Positions 26,281-36,214 of a DNA stretch of 64,000 bases are shown piece by piece. Within the stretch, counting starts at the first letter, position 1, and the number at the start of each line of letters is the position of its first letter. Under the pieces are notes generated by a model, which saw only the letters and a list, made by a program, of their open reading frames with translations, searched no databases and was not told the origin of the DNA. Made by a program: the position numbers and the translations under genes. The stretch is from Granulicella paludicola (lineage in GTDB: Bacteria > Acidobacteriota > Terriglobia > Terriglobales > Acidobacteriaceae): NCBI RefSeq assembly GCF_025685545.1, contig NZ_JAGSYC010000024.1:496001-560000 (forward strand), given 5' to 3'.

Positions 26281-26350
26281 AGGATACGGGCTTCAGCCCG
26301 TGCATAGAATGCTCCATACCATCAATGGCTTTAGCCCCGGAGGCGGCGGA
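26281..26350. repeat. family C hairpins (GGGC-TTCA-GCCC)
   Basis: ATACGGGCTTCAGCCCGTGCAT followed by a decayed GGCTTTAGCCCC copy in the gap between the convergent PAS and SCO genes. The same hairpins sit inside hemC at 28236 and 28275, and upstream of hemD. Confidence 0.75.
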
Positions 26351-26395
26351 TGTTTCGTGCCTGAATAGGTATGATCCGAACTTCCCGAAGTTCGC

Positions 26396-27235
26396 TTACG
26401 CCGTCGTACCCTTCGGCTTCCGCGTCAGCAGCACCAGCATCCCGATCACCACCAGCACGCTCACCATCCCCGCAAGTCCCAGTATCCGCATCACCGACAC
26501 CGAGTACTTGCCCGCCGCCGGACTGTAGTTGCAACAGTAGAGAATCAGCAGGTCCACCGGATTGCTGATCTTCTTCTCGCTCGCGTCCAGCAGCGCCATC
26601 CGCAGGTCCCGCGGTGCATACTCCACCCCCGCCAGGTACTTCGACATCCTCCCATCCGGCGTCGCAAACATCACCACGCTCGAATGTGCGAATTGGTCCA
26701 TCTTCCCGTCCGGCCCCGGCACCATCACAAACTGAAACCCCGTCGCGTCACTCACCGCCTTGATCGACGCCTCATTGCTCGTCAGAAAATGCACGGCATC
26801 GGCAGGGAACTGGTCTCCCACATCCTTCAGAAACATCTGCTTCTGCATCACCGCATCCGCGGGCTTATCCGTCGGATCGATGCTGAACACCAGCACCTCG
26901 TAGTCCTTGCCCGCCTTCAGCGTCGTGTCCTTCAACCCCTGCGCCAGCCCGCGCAGCACCTGCGGACACAGCATCGCGCACTTGTAATACACCTCAGCCA
27001 TCACCCAGGGTCTGCCGTCGAACCAGCTCTGCAGCGGCCCCGTCTTTCCACTCTCATCGGTCATCTGCGCCTGCATCGGCAGCGACTCCCCCAGCCGCTG
27101 CACAATCCCCGCATGTTCCAGATAAGCCGGCCGCTGCTGAGCCGTCGCCCCCAGTGGCTTGTCCGCCGAATACCCCTGCGCCCCCGCCACCTGCACCGCC
27201 ATCGCAAACCCCAGCAAGCACCAACGAAATCTCAT
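26396..27235 (-). CDS. SCO1/SenC-family copper chaperone
   Basis: 279-residue thioredoxin-fold protein used in copper delivery to cytochrome oxidase. It has an N-terminal signal (MRFRWCLLGFAMAVQVAGAQG), the copper ligands CAMLC (CxxxC) at about residue 90, and the distal His in FAHSSVVMFATPDGRMSKY. Unusually, it has a C-terminal transmembrane helix (MRILGLAGMVSVLVVIGMLVLL) followed by RKPKG, so it is tail-anchored in the membrane facing the periplasm. ATG at 27235 has AGGA seven bases upstream. No cytochrome oxidase genes are adjacent. Confidence 0.9.
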   Translation of the reverse strand: MRFRWCLLGFAMAVQVAGAQGYSADKPLGATAQQRPAYLEHAGIVQRLGESLPMQAQMTDESGKTGPLQSWFDGRPWVMAEVYYKCAMLCPQVLRGLAQGLKDTTLKAGKDYEVLVFSIDPTDKPADAVMQKQMFLKDVGDQFPADAVHFLTSNEASIKAVSDATGFQFVMVPGPDGKMDQFAHSSVVMFATPDGRMSKYLAGVEYAPRDLRMALLDASEKKISNPVDLLILYCCNYSPAAGKYSVSVMRILGLAGMVSVLVVIGMLVLLTRKPKGTTA

Positions 27236-27311
27236 ATTCAAATCCTACGCTCGCATCACGACAGACACGCACCCCGAAGTCCGCTCATCGCCCACCCCCA
27301 CCACAACTCCC

Positions 27312-27359
27312 CGTCATTCTGAGCGAAGGCCGCAGGCCGCAGCCGAAGAACCCCGAAGC
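27312..27359. repeat. dispersed repeat, family A (long form)
   Basis: CGTCATTCTGAGCGAAGGCC...GCAGCCGAAGAACCCCGAAG, with an internal GGCCGCAGGCCGC palindrome, between the SCO gene and hemC. A near-identical copy is at 31643-31690 after katG. Confidence 0.85.
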
Positions 27360-27477
27360 TCTCCATTCCACCCAAACCATCCGCACCTTTCCAACCATCA
27401 ACACCCTCACCTCCTCCCGCCACCGCACTCCTCAATTTCCACCCCGTCTCCCATCGCCAGGCCGTATCCTAAGCACT

Positions 27478-28611
27478 GTGAGCACTCAAACCATTCGTAT
27501 CGGCTCGCGCGGCTCTCAGCTCGCGCTCTGGCAGGCCAACCACATCGCCGCGGACCTCCGCGCACTCGGCCACACCGTTGAAATCGAGATCATCCGCACC
27601 GTCGGCGACCGCATGCAGGACCCCAACTTCGTCGTCCCGGCCACCTTCCCCGATGGCTCGCCTCTTGACGCCAAAGGCATCTTCATCAAGGAGATCGAAG
27701 ACGCCCTCCTCGCCGGTCGCATCGACCTCGCCGTGCACTCCCTCAAAGACCTGCCCACGCAACTGGACCCGCGCTTCACCCTCGCCGCCATCCCACCGCG
27801 CGCCGACGCCCGCGACGCCTTCGTCTGCGAAGACCACTGGGGCCTGCACATGCTGCCCTCCGGCTCGCGCGTTGCCACCACCAGCCCACGGCGTCAGGCC
27901 ATGATCTCCGCCCTCCGCCCCGATCTGCAGTTTGTAGAGATGCGCGGCAACATCGACACCCGCCTTCGCAAGTGGGAAGAAGGCCAATGCGACGCTCTCA
28001 TCCTCGCGTCCGCCGGTCTCGACCGCCTCGGCCGCACCGAGCACGTCCATCAGCGCTTCTCCATCGACGAACTCACCCCGGCCCCCGGCCAGGGAGCCCT
28101 CGGCCTCGAGGTCCGATGTCCAGACCCCTCCACAAATGTCCGTCATTCTGAGCAAGCTAAAAATTGTCATCCTGAGCGGAGCGCAGCGGAGTCGAAGGAC
28201 CTGCTTCTTGATGGTGCGGGCAATCCTTTGAAGGGGACGGGCTTCAGCCCGTCCGTTGCATCGCCCCGCAAAGAAGGGGCTTCAGCCCCTGAGGGAAACC
28301 ACGCCCGCGACCGCGCCATCTACGACGCCATCCGCGCCCTCAACTGCGCCACCACGGAATACGCCGTCACCGCCGAACGCACCGTCCTCAACTCCCTCGG
28401 CGGAGGCTGCTCACTCCCTCTCGGAGCCTACTGCCACAACACTGGCGAAGAGTGGCACCTCCACGCGATGGTCGTCTCCCCCGACGGTGAACAGGTAGCC
28501 CACCTCATCCAGAAAGCCCCCTGCGGCATCGCCGCGACCGACCTCGGCGAATCCGTGGCCGAAGCCCTCAAAGCCCGCGGCGCCATGGAACTTCTGCAGC
28601 AAACCGCGTAG
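27478..28611 (+). CDS. hemC: hydroxymethylbilane synthase (porphobilinogen deaminase) with in-frame repeat insertion
   Basis: Polymerises four porphobilinogens to hydroxymethylbilane. IRIGSRGSQLALWQA, RTVGDRMQD, GIFIKEIEDALLAGRIDLAVHSLKDLPT and TSPRRQAM are conserved; the dipyrromethane cofactor Cys is in LGGGCSLPLGAYC. The protein is 377 residues, against about 310 in the family. The excess lies between LEVRCPD and RDRAIYDAIRAL (residues about 221-273), precisely where two family A pieces and two family C hairpins occur. Catalytic segments on both sides are intact, so it is probably functional. The GTG start at 27478 directly precedes STQTIRIGSRGS. Confidence 0.95.
   Translation: MSTQTIRIGSRGSQLALWQANHIAADLRALGHTVEIEIIRTVGDRMQDPNFVVPATFPDGSPLDAKGIFIKEIEDALLAGRIDLAVHSLKDLPTQLDPRFTLAAIPPRADARDAFVCEDHWGLHMLPSGSRVATTSPRRQAMISALRPDLQFVEMRGNIDTRLRKWEEGQCDALILASAGLDRLGRTEHVHQRFSIDELTPAPGQGALGLEVRCPDPSTNVRHSEQAKNCHPERSAAESKDLLLDGAGNPLKGTGFSPSVASPRKEGASAPEGNHARDRAIYDAIRALNCATTEYAVTAERTVLNSLGGGCSLPLGAYCHNTGEEWHLHAMVVSPDGEQVAHLIQKAPCGIAATDLGESVAEALKARGAMELLQQTA
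28140..28210. repeat. two family A repeats inside hemC
   Basis: A partial unit CGTCATTCTGAGCAAGC (28140-28157), then a full one, GTCATCCTGAGCGGAGCG...GAAGGACCTGCTTCTTG (28163-28210). They are translated without a stop as VRHSEQAKNCHPERSAAESKDLLLD. Confidence 0.9.
28236..28294. repeat. two family C hairpins inside hemC
   Basis: GACGGGC-TTCA-GCCCGTC (perfect seven-pair stem, 28236-28253) and AGGGGC-TTCA-GCCCCT (28275-28290). Both have TTCA loops. They are translated as KGTGFSPSVA and KEGASAPEG. Confidence 0.9.
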
Positions 28612-28634
28612 CTCCGCAGAAATTGTTTTTTTTG

Positions 28635-28713
28635 CTTGCCATTCCCGAAGGGAATTAATTCTGCATTTGCCTCGTGCCTTTTGTTTGTCATTCCCGAAGG
28701 GAATCTGCTTCTC
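28635..28713. repeat. two tandem family B repeats after hemC
   Basis: Copies at 28635-28664 (TTGCCATTCCCGAAGGGAATTAATTCTG) and 28684-28713 (TTTGTCATTCCCGAAGGGAATCTGCTTCT), 20 bases apart, in the non-coding gap between hemC and perR. Confidence 0.85.
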
Positions 28714-28819
28714 TGGGTGCCCGACTTTGCACACAGCTTGATCTCCATAAGAACTCTCATTTCGATCGGAGCATCATCGCCTCAACCCATAAATTCATCC
28801 TCTCTTCAACACCCTAGTC

Positions 28820-28850
28820 TTGACTCCCTCTCACCTTAGACATAATCTAA
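28820..28850 (+). promoter_or_regulatory. perR promoter with overlapping PerR/Fur-like box
   Basis: TTGACT (28820-28825), 17 bases, TAATCT (28843-28848). A 15-base palindrome TTAGACATAATCTAA (28836-28850) covers the -10 and resembles the PerR box (TTATAATNATTATAA), consistent with autorepression. The expected transcription start falls within a few bases of the ATG at 28857, so the mRNA may be leaderless. Confidence 0.65.
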
Positions 28851-28856
28851 TCTTCG

Positions 28857-29294
28857 ATGGACGTGCAGGAGATTCGCCAGAAACTCGAAGATAGCGGCCT
28901 GCGTTGCACCACGCAGCGCTACGCCGTCATGTCCTTCCTCATGGACCACCACGAGCACCCCACCGCAGCTGAAATCTACGAAGCCGTCAACCGAGTCGAC
29001 CCTCGCTCCTCCCGCGCTACCACCTACAACAATCTCAACGACCTCGTCGAAGCTGGTCTCGTTCGCCAGGTCGCCTCCGAAGGCCGTGCCGCCCGCTACG
29101 ACGCCAGAGGCGAGCAGCACCACCACTTCATCTGCGATCGCTGCGGTAACGTCGAAGACCTCGACTGGTACGAACTCCCGCAGCCGGCATTGGCCTCCCT
29201 CGGCCGCCGCGTCGTTCGCGACACCGAACTCATCGTCCGTGGCCTATGCACGCAATGCGCTCCGCGCAGACGTTCTCAAGCTCAAAATTCCTGA
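28857..29294 (+). CDS. perR: Fur-family peroxide-responsive repressor (PerR-like)
   Basis: 145-residue winged-helix metalloregulator. The DNA-binding part is LRCTTQRYAVMSFLMDHHEHPTAAEIYEAVNRVDPRSSRATTYNNLNDLVEAGLV; metal ligands are in QHHHFICDRCGNVEDLDW and the C-terminal CTQCAP, forming the two CxxC structural zinc pairs. The position 43 bases upstream of katG on the same strand identifies it as the peroxide regulator rather than the iron regulator. It is expected to repress itself and katG until oxidised by H2O2. Confidence 0.88.
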   Translation: MDVQEIRQKLEDSGLRCTTQRYAVMSFLMDHHEHPTAAEIYEAVNRVDPRSSRATTYNNLNDLVEAGLVRQVASEGRAARYDARGEQHHHFICDRCGNVEDLDWYELPQPALASLGRRVVRDTELIVRGLCTQCAPRRRSQAQNS

Positions 29295-29328
29295 CCACTT
29301 CTCACTTCCCACTAACCGCTATCTTTAG

Positions 29329-31563
<2,235 letters not shown>

Positions 31564-31590
31564 TCACTCACCCAACCCGCACCAACCCTC

Positions 31591-31618
31591 AAGGGCTGCC
31601 GAAAGGCAGCCCTTCTTA
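31591..31618 (+). terminator. intrinsic terminator after katG
   Basis: AAGGGCTGCC-GAAA-GGCAGCCCTT, a ten-pair perfect stem with a GNRA loop, then CTTAT. 27 bases after the katG stop. Confidence 0.88.
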
Positions 31619-31642
31619 TGGTTCCAGACCCACTTCAAAACC

Positions 31643-31690
31643 CGTCATTCTGAGCGAAGGCCCAAAGGGCCGCAGCCGAAGAACCCCGAA
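31643..31690. repeat. dispersed repeat, family A (long form)
   Basis: CGTCATTCTGAGCGAAGGCCCAAAGGGCCGCAGCC..., with a GGCCCAAAGGGCC palindrome. It is nearly the same as the copy at 27312. Confidence 0.85.
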
Positions 31691-31763
31691 AGTCCTTACC
31701 CCACCCAAGCCGCCAACCTCTTTCCAACGCAAGCAGCTCAAGCCGTCTTCCAGCTCCCCTGCC

Positions 31764-31822
31764 GAGGTTTACGCCGCCTCCGACGCCCCGGGAAAATTCG
31801 TCAAGGACTCGTGGCCGCCTGG
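31764..31822 (+). pseudogene. decayed duplicate of the katG 3' end
   Basis: 59 bases matching katG 31462-31521 at about nine positions in ten (GAGGTTTACGCCGCCTCCGA... GCCGCCTGG), with a one-base deletion that breaks the frame. The katG copy encodes [20 protein letters not shown]. Flanking sequence does not match katG. It is a remnant of a second katG or of a local duplication. Confidence 0.8.
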
Positions 31823-31835
31823 AAATTGGCCCCCG

Positions 31836-32234
31836 TCACCCGTCGTACCTCTCTCGCGCCTCCACAAACCGCTTCACATTCGCGCTCGCCCACACCCACA
31901 GCGGATGCACCTGGGCCAGCATCTCCATCCCCAGCTCCGTGATCGCGTACTCCACCCGCGGAGGCACCTCCGCAAACGCCTCCCGCGTCACCAGCCCATC
32001 GCGCTCCAGCTGCCGCAGCGTCTTGGTCAGCGACTTCTGACTCACGCCCTCCACCTGCTCCAGCACCCGCGAAAACCGCATTGGCCCGCCCGCCTCAGCG
32101 AGCACCGCCATCGTCCACAGCGTCCACTTCTCCGCCATCTGCGTCACGATCGTCCGCGCCAGCGAGTCCTCCTCCGGACTCATCGCATCGCACGTCGCAT
32201 TTACTTCTCCCCAGTCGATCCCTGTTTTCTTCAT
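31836..32234 (-). CDS. HxlR-family transcriptional regulator
   Basis: 132-residue winged helix. EKWTLWTMAVLAEAGGPMRFSRVLEQVEGVSQKSLTKTLRQLERDGLVTREAFAEVPPRVEYAITELG is the complete HxlR domain. The segment before it contains a single Cys (NATCDAM, residue about 15) of the kind used for redox sensing in QorR/YodB-type members. Divergent from an SDR oxidoreductase, its likely target. Confidence 0.92.
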   Translation of the reverse strand: MKKTGIDWGEVNATCDAMSPEEDSLARTIVTQMAEKWTLWTMAVLAEAGGPMRFSRVLEQVEGVSQKSLTKTLRQLERDGLVTREAFAEVPPRVEYAITELGMEMLAQVHPLWVWASANVKRFVEARERYDG

Positions 32235-32238
32235 TTGT

Positions 32239-32275
32239 TACCTCGAGGTACCTACAGCACGAAAAGGTGCCTTAT
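32239..32275. promoter_or_regulatory. HxlR operator candidate
   Basis: Perfect 12-base palindrome TACCTCGAGGTA (32239-32250) directly before the regulator start, plus AAGG-TG-CCTT (about 32265-32274) on the SDR side, in the 75-base gap between divergent genes. The placement and symmetry suit an HxlR dimer. Confidence 0.5.
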
Positions 32276-32309
32276 TGCCATTGGATACTAATGGAAGCAT
32301 ACTCCAGGA

Positions 32310-33269
32310 ATGACGAACACAAACACGCACTTCACCGCTAGCAACATCCCCTCGCAGCAGGGCCGCCGCGTTCTCATCACGGGCGCAAACTCCGGCATCG
32401 GTTTCGAAACCGCACTCGAACTCGCTCGCCGCGGAGCCGAGGTCATTCTTCCCGCGCGTTCGCTCGACAAAGCCAACGACGCCATCACCCGCATCCTCCG
32501 CGAAGTCCCTCACGCGAAGCTCACTCCAGCCATGCTCGACCTCGCCTCGCTCGCCAGCATCCACGCCTTCGCCGACTTCATCGACGCCACCTTCCCCGGC
32601 CAGTCGCTCGACCTCCTCATCAACAACGCCGGAGTCATGGCCGTACCTCAGCGCGAACTCACCGTCGACGGCTACGAGCGCCAGTTCGCCACCAACTACC
32701 TCGGCCCCTTCGCGCTTACCGCTCTGCTCTATCCCCATCTCAAACAGCAGCAGGGAACTCGCATCGTCACCGTTTCCAGCGGTGTCAGCAATCAAAGCAA
32801 GATCGAGTTCGACAACCTGCAGAGTGAGAAGAAGTACAACCCCATGTTTGGCGCCTACTCACAATCCAAACTTGCCGACCTCATCTTCCAGCAGGAGCTC
32901 CAACGCCGCCTCACCTCTACAGGCTCACCCATCCTCAGCACAGGCGCTCATCCTGGGTACGCGATCACCAACCTGCAGATCAGCGGTCCACAGGGCAAGA
33001 TGCCGTTCCCGATGCGTCTTGCAACCGCGATCCTCAAACCTCTGGCTTCGCAGGACGCCCACCACGGCGCTCTGCCCACCCTCTTCGCCGCCACCTCACC
33101 CGACGCCACGCCTGGCGGCTACTACGGCCCCAGCGGATTTCAGGAAATCAAAGGGCATCCCGTTCCCGCAAAGATCGCTCCTTCTGCCAAAGACGAAGCT
33201 CTCGCAAAGCGTCTCTGGTCAGAGACAGAAACGCTCACAGGCGTCACCTTCCACCTCCGCTCACGCTAG
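32310..33269 (+). CDS. short-chain dehydrogenase/reductase
   Basis: 319 residues. Cofactor motif TGANSGIGFETA at residue about 24; LLINNAGVMAVP (NNAG) and the active-site Ser (VSSGVSN) followed by YSQSKLADL (Tyr-x-x-x-Lys) define the retinol-dehydrogenase-like SDR subgroup. ARSLDKAND at the end of beta-2 suggests NADP use. Probably induced through the divergent HxlR regulator in response to a reactive carbonyl or quinone (inference from similar pairs). Confidence 0.9.
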   Translation: MTNTNTHFTASNIPSQQGRRVLITGANSGIGFETALELARRGAEVILPARSLDKANDAITRILREVPHAKLTPAMLDLASLASIHAFADFIDATFPGQSLDLLINNAGVMAVPQRELTVDGYERQFATNYLGPFALTALLYPHLKQQQGTRIVTVSSGVSNQSKIEFDNLQSEKKYNPMFGAYSQSKLADLIFQQELQRRLTSTGSPILSTGAHPGYAITNLQISGPQGKMPFPMRLATAILKPLASQDAHHGALPTLFAATSPDATPGGYYGPSGFQEIKGHPVPAKIAPSAKDEALAKRLWSETETLTGVTFHLRSR

Positions 33270-33358
33270 CTACGCGTCTCCCATCTCCGTCCGCGATATG
33301 CCGGAGGACGAGATGGGAGCGACCTGTCGTACTCTGGAAGCGTTCCTCCGGAGTCTCC

Positions 33359-34138
33359 ATGCAACGTCGCGCCTTCGTAAAATCCGCTCTCGCCACCGCT
33401 TCAGCCACAGCCTTCTCCGCAGAATCACAATCCCCATCGCAGCCCGCTCGCGAGTTCTACCAGCTGCGCAAGTACACCCTCCGTAACGGCCCGCAGCTCC
33501 CCCTCACGCAGAACTACTTCGAGCACGCGCTCATCCCCGCGCTCAACCGCCTGCAGATGTCTCCCATCGGAGCCTTCAAGCTCGACATCGGCCCCGAAAC
33601 CCCCACCTACTACGTCCTCATCCCCTCGAACTCAGCCGAGTCGCTTGTCAACCTCGACACCCTCCTCGCCAGCGACGCCGCTTACCTCAAAGCCGCCGCT
33701 GGCTTTCGCGACGCTCCAGCTTCCGCCCCAGCCTACGAACGCTCCGAGCGTTCCATCCTCGCCGCCTTCTCCGGTTGGCCGAAGCTCACCGCGCCCAAAC
33801 CCGGCAAACGCATCTTCCAGCTCCGCACCTACGAAAGCCCCAGCCAGGCCGCGCACCAGCGCAAGATGCAGATGTTCAACGATGCCGAGATCAAAATCTT
33901 CACCCGCAGCGGCCTCACCCCGGTCTTTTTCGCCGACACCCTCATCGGCACCCGCATGCCCGCCCTCACTTATATGCTCACCTTCCCCAGCCTCGCCGAC
34001 CTCACCGAGCACTGGGCAAAGTTTTCCGCCGACCCCGAGTGGAAGGAACTCTCCCACCAGCCCGGCAACACCGACGCCGACATCGTTAGCAACATCTCCA
34101 ACCTCTACCTCAGCCCGCTGGCTTGCTCTCAGATCTGA
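33359..34138 (+). CDS. secreted NIPSNAP-family protein
   Basis: 259 residues with a Tat-like N-terminus (MQRRAFVKSALATASATAFS). Two NIPSNAP ferredoxin-like repeats follow: FYQLRKYTLRNGPQLPLTQNYFEHALIPALNRLQMSPIGAFK and IFQLRTYESPSQAAHQRKMQMFNDAEIKIFTRSGLTPVFFADTLIGTRMPALTYMLTFPSLADLTEHW. The biochemical role of the family is not established; Acidobacteria and Bacteroidetes encode many secreted copies. It follows the SDR on the same strand by 89 bases. Confidence 0.87.
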   Translation: MQRRAFVKSALATASATAFSAESQSPSQPAREFYQLRKYTLRNGPQLPLTQNYFEHALIPALNRLQMSPIGAFKLDIGPETPTYYVLIPSNSAESLVNLDTLLASDAAYLKAAAGFRDAPASAPAYERSERSILAAFSGWPKLTAPKPGKRIFQLRTYESPSQAAHQRKMQMFNDAEIKIFTRSGLTPVFFADTLIGTRMPALTYMLTFPSLADLTEHWAKFSADPEWKELSHQPGNTDADIVSNISNLYLSPLACSQI

Positions 34139-34236
34139 TCGCGCCCCGACACAGTCAAACATTACAAAACCCTTACAATCCACACCCCTCCAAGTCGGCA
34201 TCCCAAACGTCATGTCTAATAAGGGAGCTGTAAACC

Positions 34237-34449
34237 ATGGACCATGACGCCTTAAACCGCAAACTCACCAATCTCGAAGAGGAAATCTCTCTCGCGCAGG
34301 CAGCCTCGCTTCACGGCTCCGCCATGCTGGCGAAGGCGTCCCTCACGCTGGACGATGCCATCCGCGTCGCCGCCAACATCCGCAACCGGCTCTCAGGCGC
34401 GCTCCGCGCCGCAGGTAAGCAGACCAGCAGCTCCTTCTCCACCGAATAG
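34237..34449 (+). CDS. small helical protein of unknown function
   Basis: 70 residues, mostly predicted helix (LNRKLTNLEEEISLAQAASLHGSAMLAKASLTLDDAIRVAANIRNRLSGALRAAG), with no signal or cysteine. AGGGAG lies 11 bases upstream of the ATG. Codon use resembles the neighbours, supporting a real gene. Family not recognised. Confidence 0.6.
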   Translation: MDHDALNRKLTNLEEEISLAQAASLHGSAMLAKASLTLDDAIRVAANIRNRLSGALRAAGKQTSSSFSTE

Positions 34450-34570
34450 CTGCAAATTGCTGTCAACCCCTCCTGACAGAACTTTTCCGGTAACTCTCTG
34501 CATCGAAACACGATAGCGGCGAAAAGTTTTTGCATGTTTACCCTACGCCGTTTGTTAAACTGGATATAGA

Positions 34571-34612
34571 AGAGAAAAGCAGAAGGCTCGGATACCCTCC
34601 GGGCCTTCTGCA
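34571..34612 (-). terminator. intrinsic terminator after zwf
   Basis: Inverted repeat GCAGAAGGCTCGG/CCGGGCCTTCTGC (34579-34611, one G-U pair). On the minus strand it is followed by TTTTCTCTTC, a good U-tract. It lies about 80 bases after the zwf stop. Confidence 0.8.
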
Positions 34613-34693
34613 TCTTGCAAACATATTTGGTCCAGACTTAAGTCTCATTCGTTCAAAACTTTAGCCCCAAAGTATGGGGGAGGGGGAGGGGAT

Positions 34694-36100
34694 CTACTTC
34701 ACCACCCGAAAATCCTCCGCCTGCTCCGGAACCGGAACATCCCAGCCTCCGGGCGGAACAACATCACCTTCCGGCCCCCAGGTATTTGGCTCATAAACCG
34801 TCACCGGCGTCTGCGCCTTCAGCACCGGATCGACAATTCTCCAGGCCTCTTCCACATAATCCTGCCGAGCAAAGTTTGTCGGATCGCCGGCCATCGCATC
34901 GGTCAGCACGCGCTCATAAGCTTCCATCTCCTCCGGCCGCGCATTCCGAGTCGCCACCAGCTCAACCTCTTGCCTCGGTCCAGCTTCGCCAAACGCCGCC
35001 ACAGAAACTGCAATGGCAATCGTCATCTCCGGCGAAATCCGGAACCGCACATAGTTCTGCGGACTGCCAGCTGGAAGAAAGTTCGTCACCGGCGCAGGTT
35101 TCAGCCGAGCAATCACTTCCGTGCAGGTCACCGGCAGATTCTTGCCCGCACGAATGTAGAACGGAACTCCATCCCATCGCCACGAGTTCACCTGCAGCTT
35201 CAGCGCCGCATACGTCTCAGTCGTCGAGTTCGGAGCAACGCCCTTCTCATCCAGATAACCCTTGAATTGTCCGCGCACCAGGTCCTTCGCCTCGATCGGA
35301 GGGATCGCCCGCAGCACCTTCACCTTCTCGTCACGCACAGATTCGCTCTTGTTATCCGCAGGACATTCCATCGCCAGATTACACATCAGCTGGAAGATAT
35401 GGTTCTGCACCACGTCGCGAATCGCGCCAGTCGGATCATAAAACGAGCCGCGCCCTTGGATGCCGAAGTTCTCCGCCATCGTAATCTGCACGCTCTCAAT
35501 GTGATTGCGATTCCAGATCGGCTCCAGCAGCGAGTTCGCGAACCGGAACGACACCATGTTGTGAACAGGCCCCTTCGCAAGGTAATGATCGATACGGAAG
35601 ATCTGCGTCTCAGGAAACGCCGCAAGTAGAATCCGATCCAACTCCTGCGCCGAAGCCAGGTCGTGTCCGAACGGCTTCTCCACAATCATCCGCGCGTCCT
35701 TCGCGCAGCCAGAAGCGACTAGTTGCTCTACAACCTTCTCAAACATCACCGGCGGAATCGCCAGGTAATGCGCGGGCCGCTTACAATCGCCCAACTCCTT
35801 CTTCACGGCCTCGAACGTAGCAATGTCCGCGTAATCGCCATCAACGTAGCGCAGCAGGGAACTCAGCTTTGTCCACGCAGCTTCGTCCACGCCACCATGC
35901 TTCTCCAGGCTGTCATGCGCCCGCTCTTTCAGCTGGTCAAGATTCCATCCAGCCTTTGCCACACCGATCACTGGCACGTTCAGGTTGCCGCGCTTCACCA
36001 TCGCCTGCAGCGAAGGAAAGATCTTCTTGTAGGCCAAATCGCCAGTTGCACCAAAGAAAACCAGAGCGTCTGAGGGTTGCTGATCCATCCGAGTCCCCAA
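34694..36100 (-). CDS. zwf: glucose-6-phosphate 1-dehydrogenase
   Basis: 468 residues; first step of the oxidative pentose phosphate and Entner-Doudoroff routes, giving NADPH. N-terminal [18 protein letters not shown] binds the nucleotide; [14 protein letters not shown] (His-Tyr-Leu-Gly/Ala-Lys) holds the substrate Lys. [23 protein letters not shown] and [17 protein letters not shown] are conserved. An ATG at 36088 ([18 protein letters not shown]) is an equally good start. The product would balance the peroxide-defence genes upstream by supplying NADPH. Confidence 0.95.
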   Translation of the reverse strand: MGTRMDQQPSDALVFFGATGDLAYKKIFPSLQAMVKRGNLNVPVIGVAKAGWNLDQLKERAHDSLEKHGGVDEAAWTKLSSLLRYVDGDYADIATFEAVKKELGDCKRPAHYLAIPPVMFEKVVEQLVASGCAKDARMIVEKPFGHDLASAQELDRILLAAFPETQIFRIDHYLAKGPVHNMVSFRFANSLLEPIWNRNHIESVQITMAENFGIQGRGSFYDPTGAIRDVVQNHIFQLMCNLAMECPADNKSESVRDEKVKVLRAIPPIEAKDLVRGQFKGYLDEKGVAPNSTTETYAALKLQVNSWRWDGVPFYIRAGKNLPVTCTEVIARLKPAPVTNFLPAGSPQNYVRFRISPEMTIAIAVSVAAFGEAGPRQEVELVATRNARPEEMEAYERVLTDAMAGDPTNFARQDYVEEAWRIVDPVLKAQTPVTVYEPNTWGPEGDVVPPGGWDVPVPEQAEDFRVVK

Positions 36101-36163
36101 TCATGCGCGCAATTGTGCGCCGTTAAAGATCATAGCCTCTCCATCCGATACTTCCCGCAAACG

Positions 36164-36193
36164 AAAGAGCGAGACTCGTAAGCCTCGCTCTTT
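36164..36193 (-). terminator. terminator of the deoC-ALDH operon
   Basis: AAAGAGCGAG-(10 bases)-CTCGCTCTTT, a perfect ten-pair stem, 22 bases after the ALDH stop in its direction of transcription, followed on that strand by CGTTTGC. Confidence 0.75.
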
Positions 36194-36214
36194 GTTGTCT
36201 AGTCAGTCGTTGCG

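Noticed and set aside
27154-27477. A 108-codon upstream extension of hemC
   Set aside because: It runs through the SCO gene start and a dispersed repeat; hemC conservation begins at the GTG at 27478.
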